A stretch of 64,000 nucleotides of DNA from Cytospora piceicola. Lineage: Eukaryota; Ascomycota; Sordariomycetes; Diaporthales; Cytosporaceae. Below, piece by piece: positions 1 through 10,981 of the stretch. The stretch is taken from assembly GCA_023375675.1 (NCBI GenBank), contig JALQBC010000005.1:1178001-1242000 (forward strand), read 5' to 3'. The notes under the pieces were generated by a model, which worked only from the letters and a program-made list of their open reading frames with translations, ran no database searches and was not told the origin of the DNA. The translations under genes and the position numbers were made by a program. Every line of letters begins with the position of its first letter. Position 1 is the stretch's first letter.

Positions 1-348
1 TTGCGCATAGCGTGCAGCTGAACGTCTCGCCGACATAGGCGGACCCGAAGCTCGGCGGGAGGTTGAGGATCGGGCTGAGGAGGAAGGGCGACGGGTTGGT
101 GTCGTGCGGCGAGGTGTAGGCCAGGGAGGCCGGGATGGGTGGCGGCCGGGGAGTCGTTGATGGGGTTGCTGTGTGTGGGAGGGGGTGTTGGGCGACTAGG
201 GACGGCCGGGAGAGTCTGGAGGTTGTGGTGTTAGTATTGGATTGTGGAAATAGGAAATGGGCGGTCGTGTCACGTACCGGAGGACCTTGAGGGAGAGGGA
301 GTGCGGTTCCTTGACGGGATCGTGGGAGGCATAGCGTTGGTGGCTCAT
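1..348 (-). CDS. TRAPPC13: TRAPPC13-like TRAPP complex subunit, 5' end (partial, runs off left edge)
   Basis: Two exons are visible: 348-278 and 215-1, separated by a 62-bp intron (277-216) with donor GTACGTGA, branch ACTAAC and acceptor CTCCAG. The exon 1 peptide starts MSHQRYASHD and contains SLSLKVLR. The splice restores R-LSRPSL, and exon 2 goes on to ILNLPPSFGSAYVGETFSC at the window edge. SLKVLRLSRPSL followed by LPPxFGxxYxGETF is the N-terminal signature of the DUF974/TRAPPC13 family, a subunit associated with the TRAPPII/III vesicle tethering complexes at the Golgi. A Pro/Thr-rich linker of about 40 residues separates the two blocks, as in other fungal homologues. Only about 95 codons are present. 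The start is the first ATG in frame, just upstream of the conserved block. The identification rests on remembered family motifs; the exon structure is read directly. Confidence 0.85.
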
Positions 349-1004
349 GTTTGTGATTTCATGCTCTTGGGGTATATGAAAGGCTAATTGGGCGTGATTT
401 TAGAAGCAGTGGGAAGGCCGTTTAATCGAGTGTGTATAAGATTGCTAGGTTTCTCTTCACAGCCTTATGGTTGTGTTACTGCTAAGGGAAGTGAGGCTAT
501 CCCCAGGAACTCACTCTTATCGATAAAGCTTCCAGGGGCTTGTACCTAGGTACCGAGCCCCTATTTCTAGCCCTAACCCTGATATAAGTCATACCCCCAA
601 TCGGAAGACTACTTAAGTAGGTACCTACTTCTTAGGTGAATCTCTCTCCAGCTTACACCTTATCAGATATCCAATATGCCACTGCTACTATCATCCCACT
701 TTGAGAGTCTGCCTGTGATCATTTCATTACCCAGCCTAGTGATTATGTAGTTGGCGTGGCTATGGGTGTGGGCATCTGATGTATGCGCTGTGGACGGTGT
801 TTCTTCACCGAATTATGCCTAACATTCTGCGAGGTGGTGTTAAGCACGACGTCCCTAGCCAATGGTACGTCTCAAGCATATGCATGTCATCAGACTCCAG
901 GACGATAGCTACGTGATTTGTGAGATGCAGATGTCCATCTGCAGCCACATAGCAGCCAGCCCTCCGCTTATTCGTCTTCTCTAAGTTATAGGGCCGGCTG
1001 ATCG
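349..1004. other. Intergenic, upstream of the TRAPPC13-like gene
   Basis: No coding frame is supported here. It should hold the promoter and 5' UTR of the minus-strand gene. Two short palindromes built on TACCTAGGTA occur at about 543-556 and 616-627, a motif that recurs at 11515 and 12050-12080. The last five bases (1000-1004, GATCG) are the left target-site duplication of the Copia element. Confidence 0.6.
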
Positions 1005-1170
1005 TGTCAGACGGCAGCAGGGGTGCCTGCGGAAATACCTCGGTCTGTATAAATAAGTAAGTTATATAATTAATTTCGGGATATATTTAATATAGAAATT
1101 AGCGTACCCGAGTAAGCGGGGTACGAGATAATACATTAACAGATTAATCGAGTATATATTACATATAATA
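1005..1170 (+). repeat. 5' LTR of the Copia element
   Basis: The 166-bp copy starts TGTCAGACGGCAG. It aligns without gaps to 7204-7369. Fifteen positions differ and all are C/T or G/A. The terminal CA is mutated to TA in this copy (ATAATA versus GTGACA). Confidence 0.93.
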
Positions 1171-4100
1171 ATTAAAAGTCTTATACGTTACGAGAGTTAA
1201 TCGCGCTATACCGTACGTACACCTGCTCGAAAAAGAAATAATAGCTTATAACACCTTAGCTAATACTACGATTATCTATAAAACCCTTAAAGACTAAGAT
1301 ACCTTCGAGAATTAGCTTAAAATTAAGGTAGAATAGGCAGATATCTAGCTAGCTATAATATAAGAGAAAGCCTAGCTATTTTCCCTACAGGTACTACTAC
1401 TAGAAAAGTTCGAACGGGCTACTTTAACATGTTAAACGGCGGTATAGCGTAAAGCTTTAAGCTCGGCTATTAAGGTTTCGGAACTGTCTATAGCTAGCCG
1501 TATAGACTATCTATAGGTATAAAGGGACTACGAGTTTAGTACGAAAAGGTAGGATATATATAAAACTCGAAAAGTAGCGATATAAAGCTAAGTACTAGAT
1601 TCGGTTATAAAAACCTATACCTTAATATACTACTATACCGAGGATTTAAATAACTAGTACGCTAATCTACTAATAATAGCGTAGTTAAAGATACGAAATA
1701 GAAAAGCCGATACCTCGGATAATTATAATATAATATTAGCGGCTTTAAACTATAAAATAACGTAAAAACGATTTATAACCTAAATTAAAAAGTAGGAAAA
1801 GGTAATAGCTATAAGTAATAGATACTAAATCTCTTAAGTCTTTAAAGCCTATAGCTAAACAAACTATCTGTTTATAGCACTTAGCCGTATAGATTATCTT
1901 AAAGGCTAGGTAACTAGTTATAGAATTACTAACTAATTAAGAATAAACAACGGTAGTTTTAGTTATATCTATACGGTAGCAGACCTCCGTTAAAAACTAT
2001 ATATAATAGTAAAAACAGTTGTTCTATATAACCGGATAAAACGTAGCGTATACGTAGTATACAGTGTTTAGTATAATTAAAAAGAAACCTTAATAGAAAG
2101 ATCGGCGGAATAAAGTAAAGGTAAGTTAAGAAAAAAACAAGCTTAAAACGGCTTAAAACGGAAGAAAGGTAAAAAAGAATCCTTACCTAAACGTAGTAAA
2201 ACGCTATACAAGGTATATAAGAAACCGTACCGCCTATAGGACTATTAAGTAGTATTCTTTAAAAAAGCCGTTTTATAATTTAAACTATATTATCCCGACG
2301 TCTTAATAGCGAAATAAAAGATTTAACGGGATAAAAACCTAGCCTATTAGATCGAAGGGCTTAAGATTTAAAAGGCGGGTAAATAATAACTAGTATAAGG
2401 GTATACGTTAGCCGCTTTTTTAGTTAAAGTACAGACAGCGTTTTAAAATATAAAGATCGAATTTATCTACCTACTTATATAGTTAACCTTATTAGACTTA
2501 AGTATAACTATACCTATCTTTAATAATATTTATTAGTTTATAAACGTTAAGGTAGTAAACCCCTTTAAGTACGTAATCGCTAAAAATAAAGAAGTACCTA
2601 TCTTCGCGTAAGGAGACGTTAATATTAAGGTATAAAAAGATAACAGCTTAAAGGTATTTAGAGTTAAAAACGTAGTCTTTTATAAAGGATTCGTATATAA
2701 CTTAATACTACTTAACTAGTTCTAAAAGAAAGGATACTATTAAGATAATAAAAAAGACTAAAATACTATTAAACAGAACTACGATAACTCCCTCTTATAT
2801 ACTCTTTCTATAAAATATAGATAAAATATACTAAAGAAGCTTTTAAATACCGTAACTAAAGTTACGTTTAGGGAAAGAGTAGCCTTATTTAATATAACGC
2901 TACAGAAGATAAAATAGCAGGTTTCGGATAAATTCTAGTATTTACAGCTAAAACATCCGGGGTTAAAAAGACTTAATAAGGTTACTAGCTTATACCGAGA
3001 TACTTAAATAAAGTAAAAGCCCTGTATATACGAATATAACGGATATACTATAGGAAAGATAAAAAGATAAATATCTTAAGTCTTTCGAAAAGAACTATAA
3101 GAAATCTAACGCTTCGCTTTAAATTTTACCGATATTATAAAGGACTTTAAAGGATATAAAGCGGTAGCTTTCTTTACCTACTGTAAAATAAGGGTAATAT
3201 ACGACTATTACCTTCGAAACTAAGATTAAACTACGTTAAAACGCTTATTAAAATTATTTATAAAAACTATAAAGAATAAAAAAGTAATACTTAAAACCTT
3301 CGAGTATAATAAAGAAATTATTAAACTATAGCAGCTAAAAGACTAACTAGAAAACGATAATAATATTAAAATCGAGCTTTTAGTATTTTAAATATAAGTA
3401 TAAAACGGTACTACCGAACGCTCGAAAGGTATAGTTACTATAAAGGCGAGGTATATAATAGTTTATATAAAACTTCCGAATTTCTTTTAAAGAAAAGTAA
3501 TTAAAGCAGCTATATATCTATATAACCGGCTTCCGAAATATATCTAAAGGTAATAGAAGACCTTATTAAAGAGATAAAATAAACTTATAGCTAAGTTCTC
3601 TACTGATTTCCGTCCTTAAGTATATTATCTGCAGGTATTTAACTATAAAATATACGTAATAACACCTACGATATAAAGTAAAATAAAATAACTAAAAAAG
3701 ATAAACCTTTAAGCCTAAATAAGCTACCTTATAGAATATAAATCGATTAATATCTATAAGATATAAAACCCTTAGACTAATAAAGTATACGTTTTAAAAG
3801 ATATTATTTTCGATAAGAAGATAACGTTTAATAGCTAAATAAACTACCTACGAGATAATATCCGAAAGGTAGATACCAATATATTATAAAAATACCTATA
3901 TTAACAGATAATCCTGTAAAAGAACCTAATAAGTGTTTTACTTAAAAAGGAAAAAGTAAAAAATCTCGAAAATAGTACCGTCTACGTTAAAGTTAATATA
4001 AAAGCGGAAATATATAAGAGCAGGAATAAAATAATAAAAGAATACGCTAAAAAGACTAATCACCTTTTAAGTAAAACGTATATATACCTATTAACTTTAA

Positions 4101-6030
4101 AGGTATCTCTCCCTCCGCTATATAGCTTTATCCTTACAGCCTTTATAATAAAGATAAATAAAGAGTACCTAAGAAATAAGATAGCACCTTAAACTAATAA
4201 AGTACGCTTATAAATTTTAGCGTTTAATATAGGAAGGCTATAAAACTAGCTAAAATAACGAAACAGGAAGACTATTATAAAGGGTATAGTATAGAAAGAG
4301 ATAAAAAGGTTATCTTAAGGGATAAAGAACGCAGATCCGGGTACGATATTATACCGCTTATAAAAAGGATAGAAAATATATAAACGAAAGCTACCTTTAG
4401 CTTTAAAAACGTTTTATAAACGCTATAGATATATTTATAGAAACCTATTTAAGTAAGTAAAAAGGGACTATTTTTAAAGCTATAAGGAAATACGGTTATA
4501 AGAAGAAAAGGTAGTAGGCGTAGTAGCTAAAAAGACTTTATTAAACTATATATAGGTATATATCTATAAATATAATAAGTATAGGTTTTTTACTAAATAT
4601 AAAGCCCGGCTAGTTATCTAAAGGGATTAATAATAAAAAAGCGATATAAAAGAAACTTACGTAGCTACCTTTACTAAAAAGTTATTTAGAATAGTAATAA
4701 CGATCGTAACTAAGTTTAATCTCGAACTTATTTAGTATAATACGGTTAATACTTTCGTTAACGTATTACTTAATAAAGAGATCTATATACGTATACTATA
4801 AGAATATCGAAAGCTAAGGTAAGTCCTTCTACTAAGAAAGGCCCTTTATAGACTTAAAGAATCTCTATTACTATAGTAAAAAGAACTTACTCGTATACTT
4901 AAAGAGATCGGTTTTACCTTAGTTTTTTATAAGCCTTATTATTTTACGCGAAGTAATATACTAATCTTCTTTTACGTAGATAATATCGTTATTACGTATT
5001 AAAATAAAGATAAGAAAGCAGCTAAAGAAGCTGCTAAGCAGCTAAAGTTACGATATAGAATTATAGGCAGAAATAACCTTTAGTAGTTTTTAAGTATTAC
5101 GATACTTCGGGATAGAGCTATACGGAAGATTTAGCTCTCTTAGGTAAACTATATAGATAAAATATCGTCCTTCGCGTAGATATAGTAGTAAGCTTTATAT
5201 AAAACACTAATAGCCTTAGTAAAACTATTACTATATCCGGATAAAGCGTTTATTATATTAGCCTGTTTATATTAACGTAAAGTCGGATTAATTCTATACG
5301 CGGTAGTAATTACGAGGCTAAATATAGCCTTTATAGTATCTAGGCTTACGTAGTTTAATGTTAATTTAAAGCTATAGTATTATAAAGTAGCCGACCGGGT
5401 TTTAATATATCTTACTTAAATATTAACCTTCGTTTTCGAATTAAAAGGAGCAGACTTTTTTAAAGTATAAAACGACTTATCTTTTACCGATAACAGCTTA
5501 AACTATCGAAGTTCGTAGGTATACGTAATAAGGCTATTTAATAGATATATCGGATAAAAGGCGAATAAGTAAAATACTATAACTACCTTTACTATAAAAG
5601 CTAAGTTATTCTCTTTTACCTAAGTATTAAAAGAAGCCCTTTTCTAGCTTCGGCTTATATAAGAACTAAGGATTTAGTTTAACTAATAAACTATTTAACT
5701 ATAGTACGATAATATACAAACGATCAGGCTAATAAATAAAGAGATTACTTAGCTTAATATAAAACTTCGCTATATAGATATATATAATTACTAGCTACGG
5801 TAAGAAGTTTAGTAAGGATACCTATATGTTAATTACGTTAGCACTTTAGATATAGTTACTAATAGATTAACTAAGGCACTTTCTGTTATTAGCTACTAAA
5901 AGTTTATCGTTTAATTTAAGCTAGTTAATATCGAAGATAAGATTCGAAAACAACAGGTAAAAGACCTAGAAGATAATATAATTAATAAGCTAAAAGACTT
6001 ACTAATCTAATACAGATATATAGAAATATA
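1171..6030 (+). pseudogene. Copia gag-pol, destroyed by RIP
   Basis: A single former polyprotein frame riddled with TAG and TAA. A GAG-pre-integrase remnant lies at about 2930-2990 (LKHPGLKRL after a lost Trp). The integrase core lies at about 3120-3540; its NGxxERS block is at about 3403-3423 (NGTTERS), followed by the KLPxF and AAxYLYNRxP-like segment. Reverse transcriptase lies at about 4840-5000 with a recognisable LYxLKxS block, KEIGFTLV and the catalytic YVDD at 4974-4985, where the second Asp is now Asn (GAT to AAT, a RIP-type change). RNase H and the C-terminal DxVTxxLTKAL segment lie at about 5690-5900. Former Trp (TGG) and Gln codons explain the stops. Families are assigned from motif order; no domain is intact. 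Confidence 0.85.
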
Positions 6031-7203
6031 TATTATAAAATTAAAGAGAAAAAGAGAGTCGTAAGGTACGCCGGCCTGTATATAAAGGCGTTTAAATTAT
6101 ATTATATTATTTTTAAGCAGACTACTATACTTAAAGTCGGCAGTCTTTCTTTTACAGCTAGATTACCGATTAAAGGTAAAGGTTTAAAAGGGCCTTCTGT
6201 TTTTACGTAGCTTTAACGGCTATAACATTAGTAAAAGAGGTATATATATAACGACGTACCCTTTTTACCTCGCCTTTATCGGTCTAAACGCCCTTTTAAA
6301 TTCCTTTATAAAGAGAATCGAAAGTACAGACCTTAAGCTCTATATTAACCGGTATAAAAAGATACGTATAGCTAACCTATACGTACCACGTATACGCCTT
6401 TATACGACCTTTAGCTTAGTTGTAATAAAAGTCTATAAACCTCTAATACGCCTATTAATAAGTATAACGCCGGCAAGGTATAATACAGATCCCGGCGGAT
6501 TATATTATACGTAGAGTACGAAAAGTAGTCGGGGGCTATAGCTAGCCTTCGACCTCTTTATCTCTTTAGAATAAAGGTATTAGCAGATAACTTAATAGGA
6601 GGAACTATAAAAAAAGTACTTACGGCAAGCTTTACGCCGGCCTTACCCTTACCTTTACCCTTATCCTTACCCTCTTCCTTGTTCTCGTCCTTATCTTTAA
6701 CCTTATCCTCGTCCTTATTTATATCCTCGTCTTTATCTTTATCTTTATCGTCGTCGTTATCGTTTAAGCGGACGATAGTACCGCTAGGCTATATACTAAT
6801 TAGAAAAGACGTAAGGGATAAGGATATAAAAAGATATATAAGGGTAGCCTGCCTTAAAGCGGGGCTTAGCCTAATAAAGAATATATCGTTAGCTATCTCG
6901 GCTACTTCCTTTTTAAAATAGAAAGGTATTATATAAACGATTAGGAAAGAACGTATAAAAAGGACTGTTAAGGCCTTACTAGTTATTATTACTACTACTA
7001 CTACAGTAGTAGTAGTAGTAGTAATAACTACGTAACAGTAAATAAAAGGAAAAGAAGCGCGTTTCGCAGGCGATACTACTAAATATAGTTAGCTATATAG
7101 CTATAATAAGCCTTACCTACCTTACCTTTCTATAAAGGTTAATACCTTAAGAAAAGGGCCTACGCAGAGAAACCTATCTGTAGATAGCTTCCTTTAAGGG
7201 GTA
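6031..7203 (+). other. Copia 3' internal non-coding region
   Basis: About 1.2 kb lies between the RNase H remnant and the 3' LTR, unusually long for a Copia element. It holds a CT-rich run of imperfect CTTATC/CTTACC units at about 6645-6765 and a TAC/GTA palindrome at 6981-7028, and ends with a purine-rich tract next to the LTR. No protein can be supported. The 80-codon open frame starting at 6679 is a translation of the low-complexity run. Confidence 0.55.
6981..7028. repeat. Near-perfect TAC/GTA inverted repeat
   Basis: AGTTATTATT followed by (ACT)n meets its reverse complement (AGT)n TAATAACT with essentially no loop. This would form a 24-bp cruciform or hairpin inside the Copia 3' region. 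Confidence 0.8.
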
Positions 7204-7369
7204 TGTTAAACGGCAGTAAAGGTGCCTGCGGAAATACCTCGGTCCGTATAAATAAGTAAGTTATATAATTAACTTCGGGATATATTTAATATAGAAATTA
7301 GCATACCCGAGTAAGCGAGGTACGAGATAATACATCAACAGATCAATCGAGTATATATTACGTGTGACA
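7204..7369 (+). repeat. 3' LTR of the Copia element
   Basis: The 166-bp copy starts TGTTAAACGGCAG and ends GTGTGACA, then GATCG. It keeps the canonical CA end that the 5' copy lost. Confidence 0.93.
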
Positions 7370-7374
7370 GATCG

Positions 7375-8778
7375 TGCCAGCATCTCAAACCCAAGGGCTT
7401 TCAGGGAGGCCGGTAAGAGGAGATAAGGGGGTTTAAGGCTCAACGGGGCTCGCTCCTCACAGGAGAGGGGTTCTCTGTGGTACAAAGCACGAAACAGCCT
7501 TTCTCCGGGCATAAATATGTCCCCAAGGCATTCTCGGGTTAACAAGAAAGCCCTGCATACTTTCCAAAGCTCCTACAAAACCCCACTCTCCGAGAGGCCA
7601 AAGAGGAAATAACCTTATCTCGCATCAGGTCACCATACCGCCTAACAACCTTAGAAGATGCCTAAAATACAGAGTGTTGACCGCTACAGGCTGAAGTTAA
7701 AGGTCCTGCAAACGTACCTTAGCACTAAGTTCCCTGGAGTAAGCATACAAGTGCAGGTAAGAGCATGAGGCAAATCCAGAATCTGCCTAACCACGGCTTT
7801 AACTAACAATGGCGAAAGGAAGGTGACGATGACAACTATGTAGTGGAACTGCCAGATAACCTGTCACTGTCCGAGGTATGTCTTCGGTCCCATACTTTCG
7901 GCCATCTTAAAGCCCGCCATCAGGCTAATCCACTAATAGCAAGATATAAGTAACATTCAGAAGCTTCGTGGGAAGAAGGCTTCGAATTACAGTTGAATTA
8001 ATCTCCCGACGGGGGAAGGCGGCAGGCGGGGGAGCACAGTTTGATTTTAGCCGATGCCTCATCATGGCTTTGTCGTGCAATTATATTTGAGGTGTGGAGC
8101 AATGGATTGGTAGTAACAAGGCGCAATGGCCTCATATTTTTGACCATGGCTCAGTTTGTCTACTTGTCTTCTTCTCGGCATACTTCCAACGAGATCAGGC
8201 AGGAGGGGGAGGCTGTGCTTGTCTGTGTTATGGTTACACGCGTGTACAATTGATACCCGGGTGGCTTACAGTAATCCCGATGTACTTACGATGCTATCTG
8301 TGTTGGCATGCTATATGCGTCTGCAAATGCTGCTTCAGCTGCGCCTCGACAGGATGTGAGCCATACTGCCGTAAGTCAAAGACCGTAAAGTCAGCCTGAT
8401 GCAAGGTACCAGTGCACCACTTACACGCAGGCGCAGCATGCGCAGTGTCCATCCAATAACCAGTCTCTTCACGAAGTCTTCCCTTCACTGCGGTCTGCAA
8501 CGTTGAGAGCTCTTGCAAAAGTTACTTCAAAGTCACTTGCCAAATTAGGGCCAGTCTGCTCCCCAAAATATCGGACTAATTAAATTTTACTGCCCCCACT
8601 GGCCCTACTACATCGAGGCCACAGCCCTGTGCCGCCTTCGCCCCTGAGCAGTGCAAGGACGGGTTTGGATACATGACTCCTATCACGTGGCTCATTCTTG
8701 TGATGAATATATGGTATATATTGTAAGCGTCTTCTGTCCTTTGACCGAGCTCCAAAAAATCAAGCACTCGTTCACCAA
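7375..8778. other. Non-RIP intergenic region, no supported gene
   Basis: Base composition is normal again directly after the Copia target duplication. Several overlapping short open frames at about 8040-8520 have no protein-like character and compete on both strands. I see no RNA gene. The final part is the promoter and 5' UTR of the CorA-like gene. Confidence 0.5.
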
Positions 8779-8818
8779 GAACTTCAGACATCTGGACCGA
8801 ACTTCAGACATCTGGACC
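8779..8818. repeat. 20-bp perfect tandem duplication in the 5' leader
   Basis: GAACTTCAGACATCTGGACC occurs twice head to tail, ending 28 bases before the ATG of the CorA-like gene. It is either a recent replication-slippage duplication or a duplicated regulatory site. Confidence 0.85.
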
Positions 8819-8846
8819 ACGGGTCAGACTATCCAACCAGGGTGCC

Positions 8847-10981
8847 ATGGGTGTCAATACGTTCGATCAGCTCATCGCAGCTTGCCATGAATCTGAGGTA
8901 TGGCCCTCGAACCTAATACGCAAGAAGCATCTTGAACGCGTGCAGAGACATTATCAGAAGCAACTGGAAGGATATGAGGAGCGACTCTTCGTGACAAGTG
9001 GGGCGTCCGTTGAGTTTTGGGAGGCCCGTGTTGGGATGGACCGTAAGACATCAAAAACTCGCAATGGGATAGTATTATCCTCTGCTAATACTATGCCCCA
9101 AGGATTTACGGAAAAGGTGGTTGAAGATCCCAAAGGGCTCGTTCAGCATTATGCCCATCACCTTCAGCTGCGGGAGAAGGATCCACGAAGTCGCCATATG
9201 TCAGTCTCATGATCTACCAGACAGGACGAGAGCCTTGAAGTCCAGCTGACTTTGTTCATAGATTTATCTCAGCGGAACATTCGAGGGCTGAGTTGAACTG
9301 TACGCCACAGATGTTCCGGTACATATGCAGTTACCAGCAGATGTCGCCAATCCTCGTCGATATGTTGGCATCGTTTGGGAGCCAATATCGCCGTTCTGGT
9401 TTTGATTTTGCCTCTTTCTCCCAGGACGACCTCACCAAGCCGGTCAGGCCATCCCAATTGCAAATCGATGAAATCGGCAGGTCTGACTGGGAGTTGAGAC
9501 ATTGCTACAAGTTAAATGGGATCGAATTGTCAGACCATGACGACAAATGGACCATGCGACAAGCTGTCGTATACCACTCTTTCGACATGAACAACGGACG
9601 CGCATTCTGGCTCACCATCAAGGCCAACGATGAGCTCCGGGACAGGGTCGTAGACGGATGTCAGTCTCTGGAGTCGATGAGAGCACAAAACTTGAACACC
9701 TTGGGGTCATCATTCGAGTCATGCCTTGCAAACCATATGATTTGTCTAGACTGGTGCGCTGAAGGCTGGAGATGGTATATCAGCAAAGTCGAGAGCCAAA
9801 TCAGCGAGATCTTCCACAAGGTGAAGAGCTATCCCCTCGATCCCGCCGCTGGAGAACTCGATCCTACGCAACAACTGGCCAGGTCTTTATCAATGCCACC
9901 GGCCAATGGCGGAGGGTTCTCGATGCCATCAACACAAGGCATGGGACATATCCAGAATGGGCCCATCCAGGCATACAGCACATTAAAGACGAAGCTGAGC
10001 AACAAGATAAGAGGAAAAGACATTATTATTTCCGAGCCCGAGCAGGTTGTGCTGGACAAGCGTCCTCGGCAGCTCGAGACCAACCGCGAAAGGTACCAGA
10101 CCATCTCAAAACGCCTGGATATGATGAAGATATTCTCATTCTCGGAGTTCCAAAAACTAAACGACGTTGCCTCGAAGTTGAAGGAGGCTAAACTCGCAAT
10201 GGCTCTCAATGTTGGAGTACTCAGAGATCTCCGGGGTTATTACCAGGCACATTACGACTCATCAACACTCCCGTCTGAGATCACAGACGTTTGCAGCTCA
10301 ACCGGCTCGTTTGAGCAATTCATGCAGCGAACAAAGAGCCTCGAGAAGGGTCTTGAATCTGAGTGCATGAGAGCTGAGGCTTTGGTTGCGTTGGTGCAAG
10401 ACGGAATAACTTTGGTGAGAAAAGTCGCCCACCAACCCACCAGTATCTCTACAGGTGTCACTAACAATCATCTCCAGTATAATTCTATCCTACAGTCGTA
10501 CAACACGGAAGTCAGTAGGGTATTCGCCCTCAGCGGCCATGAGACCTCGCAAAGGATGGAGGACTCGGCCATGAGGATGGAAGCCGTCACGGACAGCATG
10601 TATGACATCGCCAGGCAGACTGCGCGAGACTCTGCTTCCATGCATGTCATCACTTTCTTCACCCTGGTGTTTCTGCCAGGGACGTTCCTCGGTGTAAGAC
10701 TGATGATGGCTTCTTACTTGAAGTCTCCGACCGGTTCTCTGACATCTGACCAGACATTTTTCAGCACCCCCATCCTTAGCACTCCAGAAGCCGCGAACCC
10801 TCAGTCGTGGAATGTCAACAACGGCCTTCTCTCTCTCTTCTTCGAGATTTGTATTCCTATGATGTTTGTCACGGTTATTGCATGGTACTTGTATTTGAAC
10901 AAAAGGTGGTTCAGGCGCAATCCAGTAGGGTCCGGCCAAGAAGATATTGAAGCTTCAGCCGGAAGACATGCCGGTTCATGA
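8847..10981 (+). CDS. CorA-like transporter-domain membrane protein (fungal type)
   Basis: Three exons: 8847-9199, 9262-10693 and 10754-10981, giving 670 aa. Intron 1 (62 bp, GTCAGT...CTGAC...CATAG) joins SRH-I-FISAEHSRAEL. Intron 2 (60 bp, GTAAGA...CTGAC...ACCAG) is in frame and would otherwise be read through; removing it restores LPGTFLGTFFSTPIL. The start ATG sits in GCCATGG. The N-terminal ~520 residues form a large soluble region, with short blocks typical of fungal CorA-like proteins (KDPRSRHIF, WRWYI). Two helices follow, at about residues 577-600 and 620-643, then a basic RWFRR and a cytosolic tail. Bacterial CorA has GMN after helix 1; here the site reads LPGTFLG, so magnesium transport cannot be assumed. 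In this fungal family such proteins are often considered signalling or stress-related rather than proven channels; that is inference. A further in-frame intron at 9043-9102 is possible. Confidence 0.85.

Larger units (their letters stand above)
1005..7369 (+). mobile_element. Complete, RIP-inactivated Ty1/Copia LTR retrotransposon
   Basis: The 6.4-kb element has 166-bp LTRs at both ends, starts with TG and ends with CA (right copy), and is flanked by the perfect 5-bp target duplication GATCG (1000-1004 and 7370-7374). A purine-rich tract (AAGGGGTA) abuts the 3' LTR. The interior is extremely poor in CA and TG and rich in TA. Its order of recognisable remnants is integrase then reverse transcriptase then RNase H, the Copia order, all on the plus strand. 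Every LTR-LTR difference I found (15) is a transition, with no transversion, as expected from RIP rather than ordinary decay. The element cannot encode functional protein. Confidence 0.93.

Noticed and set aside
6679..6921. 80-codon frame rich in Ser and Leu
   Set aside because: Translation of a CTTATC/CTTACC low-complexity run in the Copia 3' region.
7261..7545. 94-codon minus-strand open frame
   Set aside because: It straddles the 3' LTR of the Copia element and unrelated flanking DNA, so it cannot be an old gene.
8041..8518. Cluster of four overlapping short frames on both strands
   Set aside because: They overlap each other in several phases, lack protein-like composition and motifs, and no splice pattern joins them.
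9043..9102. Possible additional 60-bp intron in the CorA-like gene
   Set aside because: The donor GTAAGA and branch GCTAATA are good, but the acceptor is CAAG and the retained sequence reads as normal protein. Kept as a note only.
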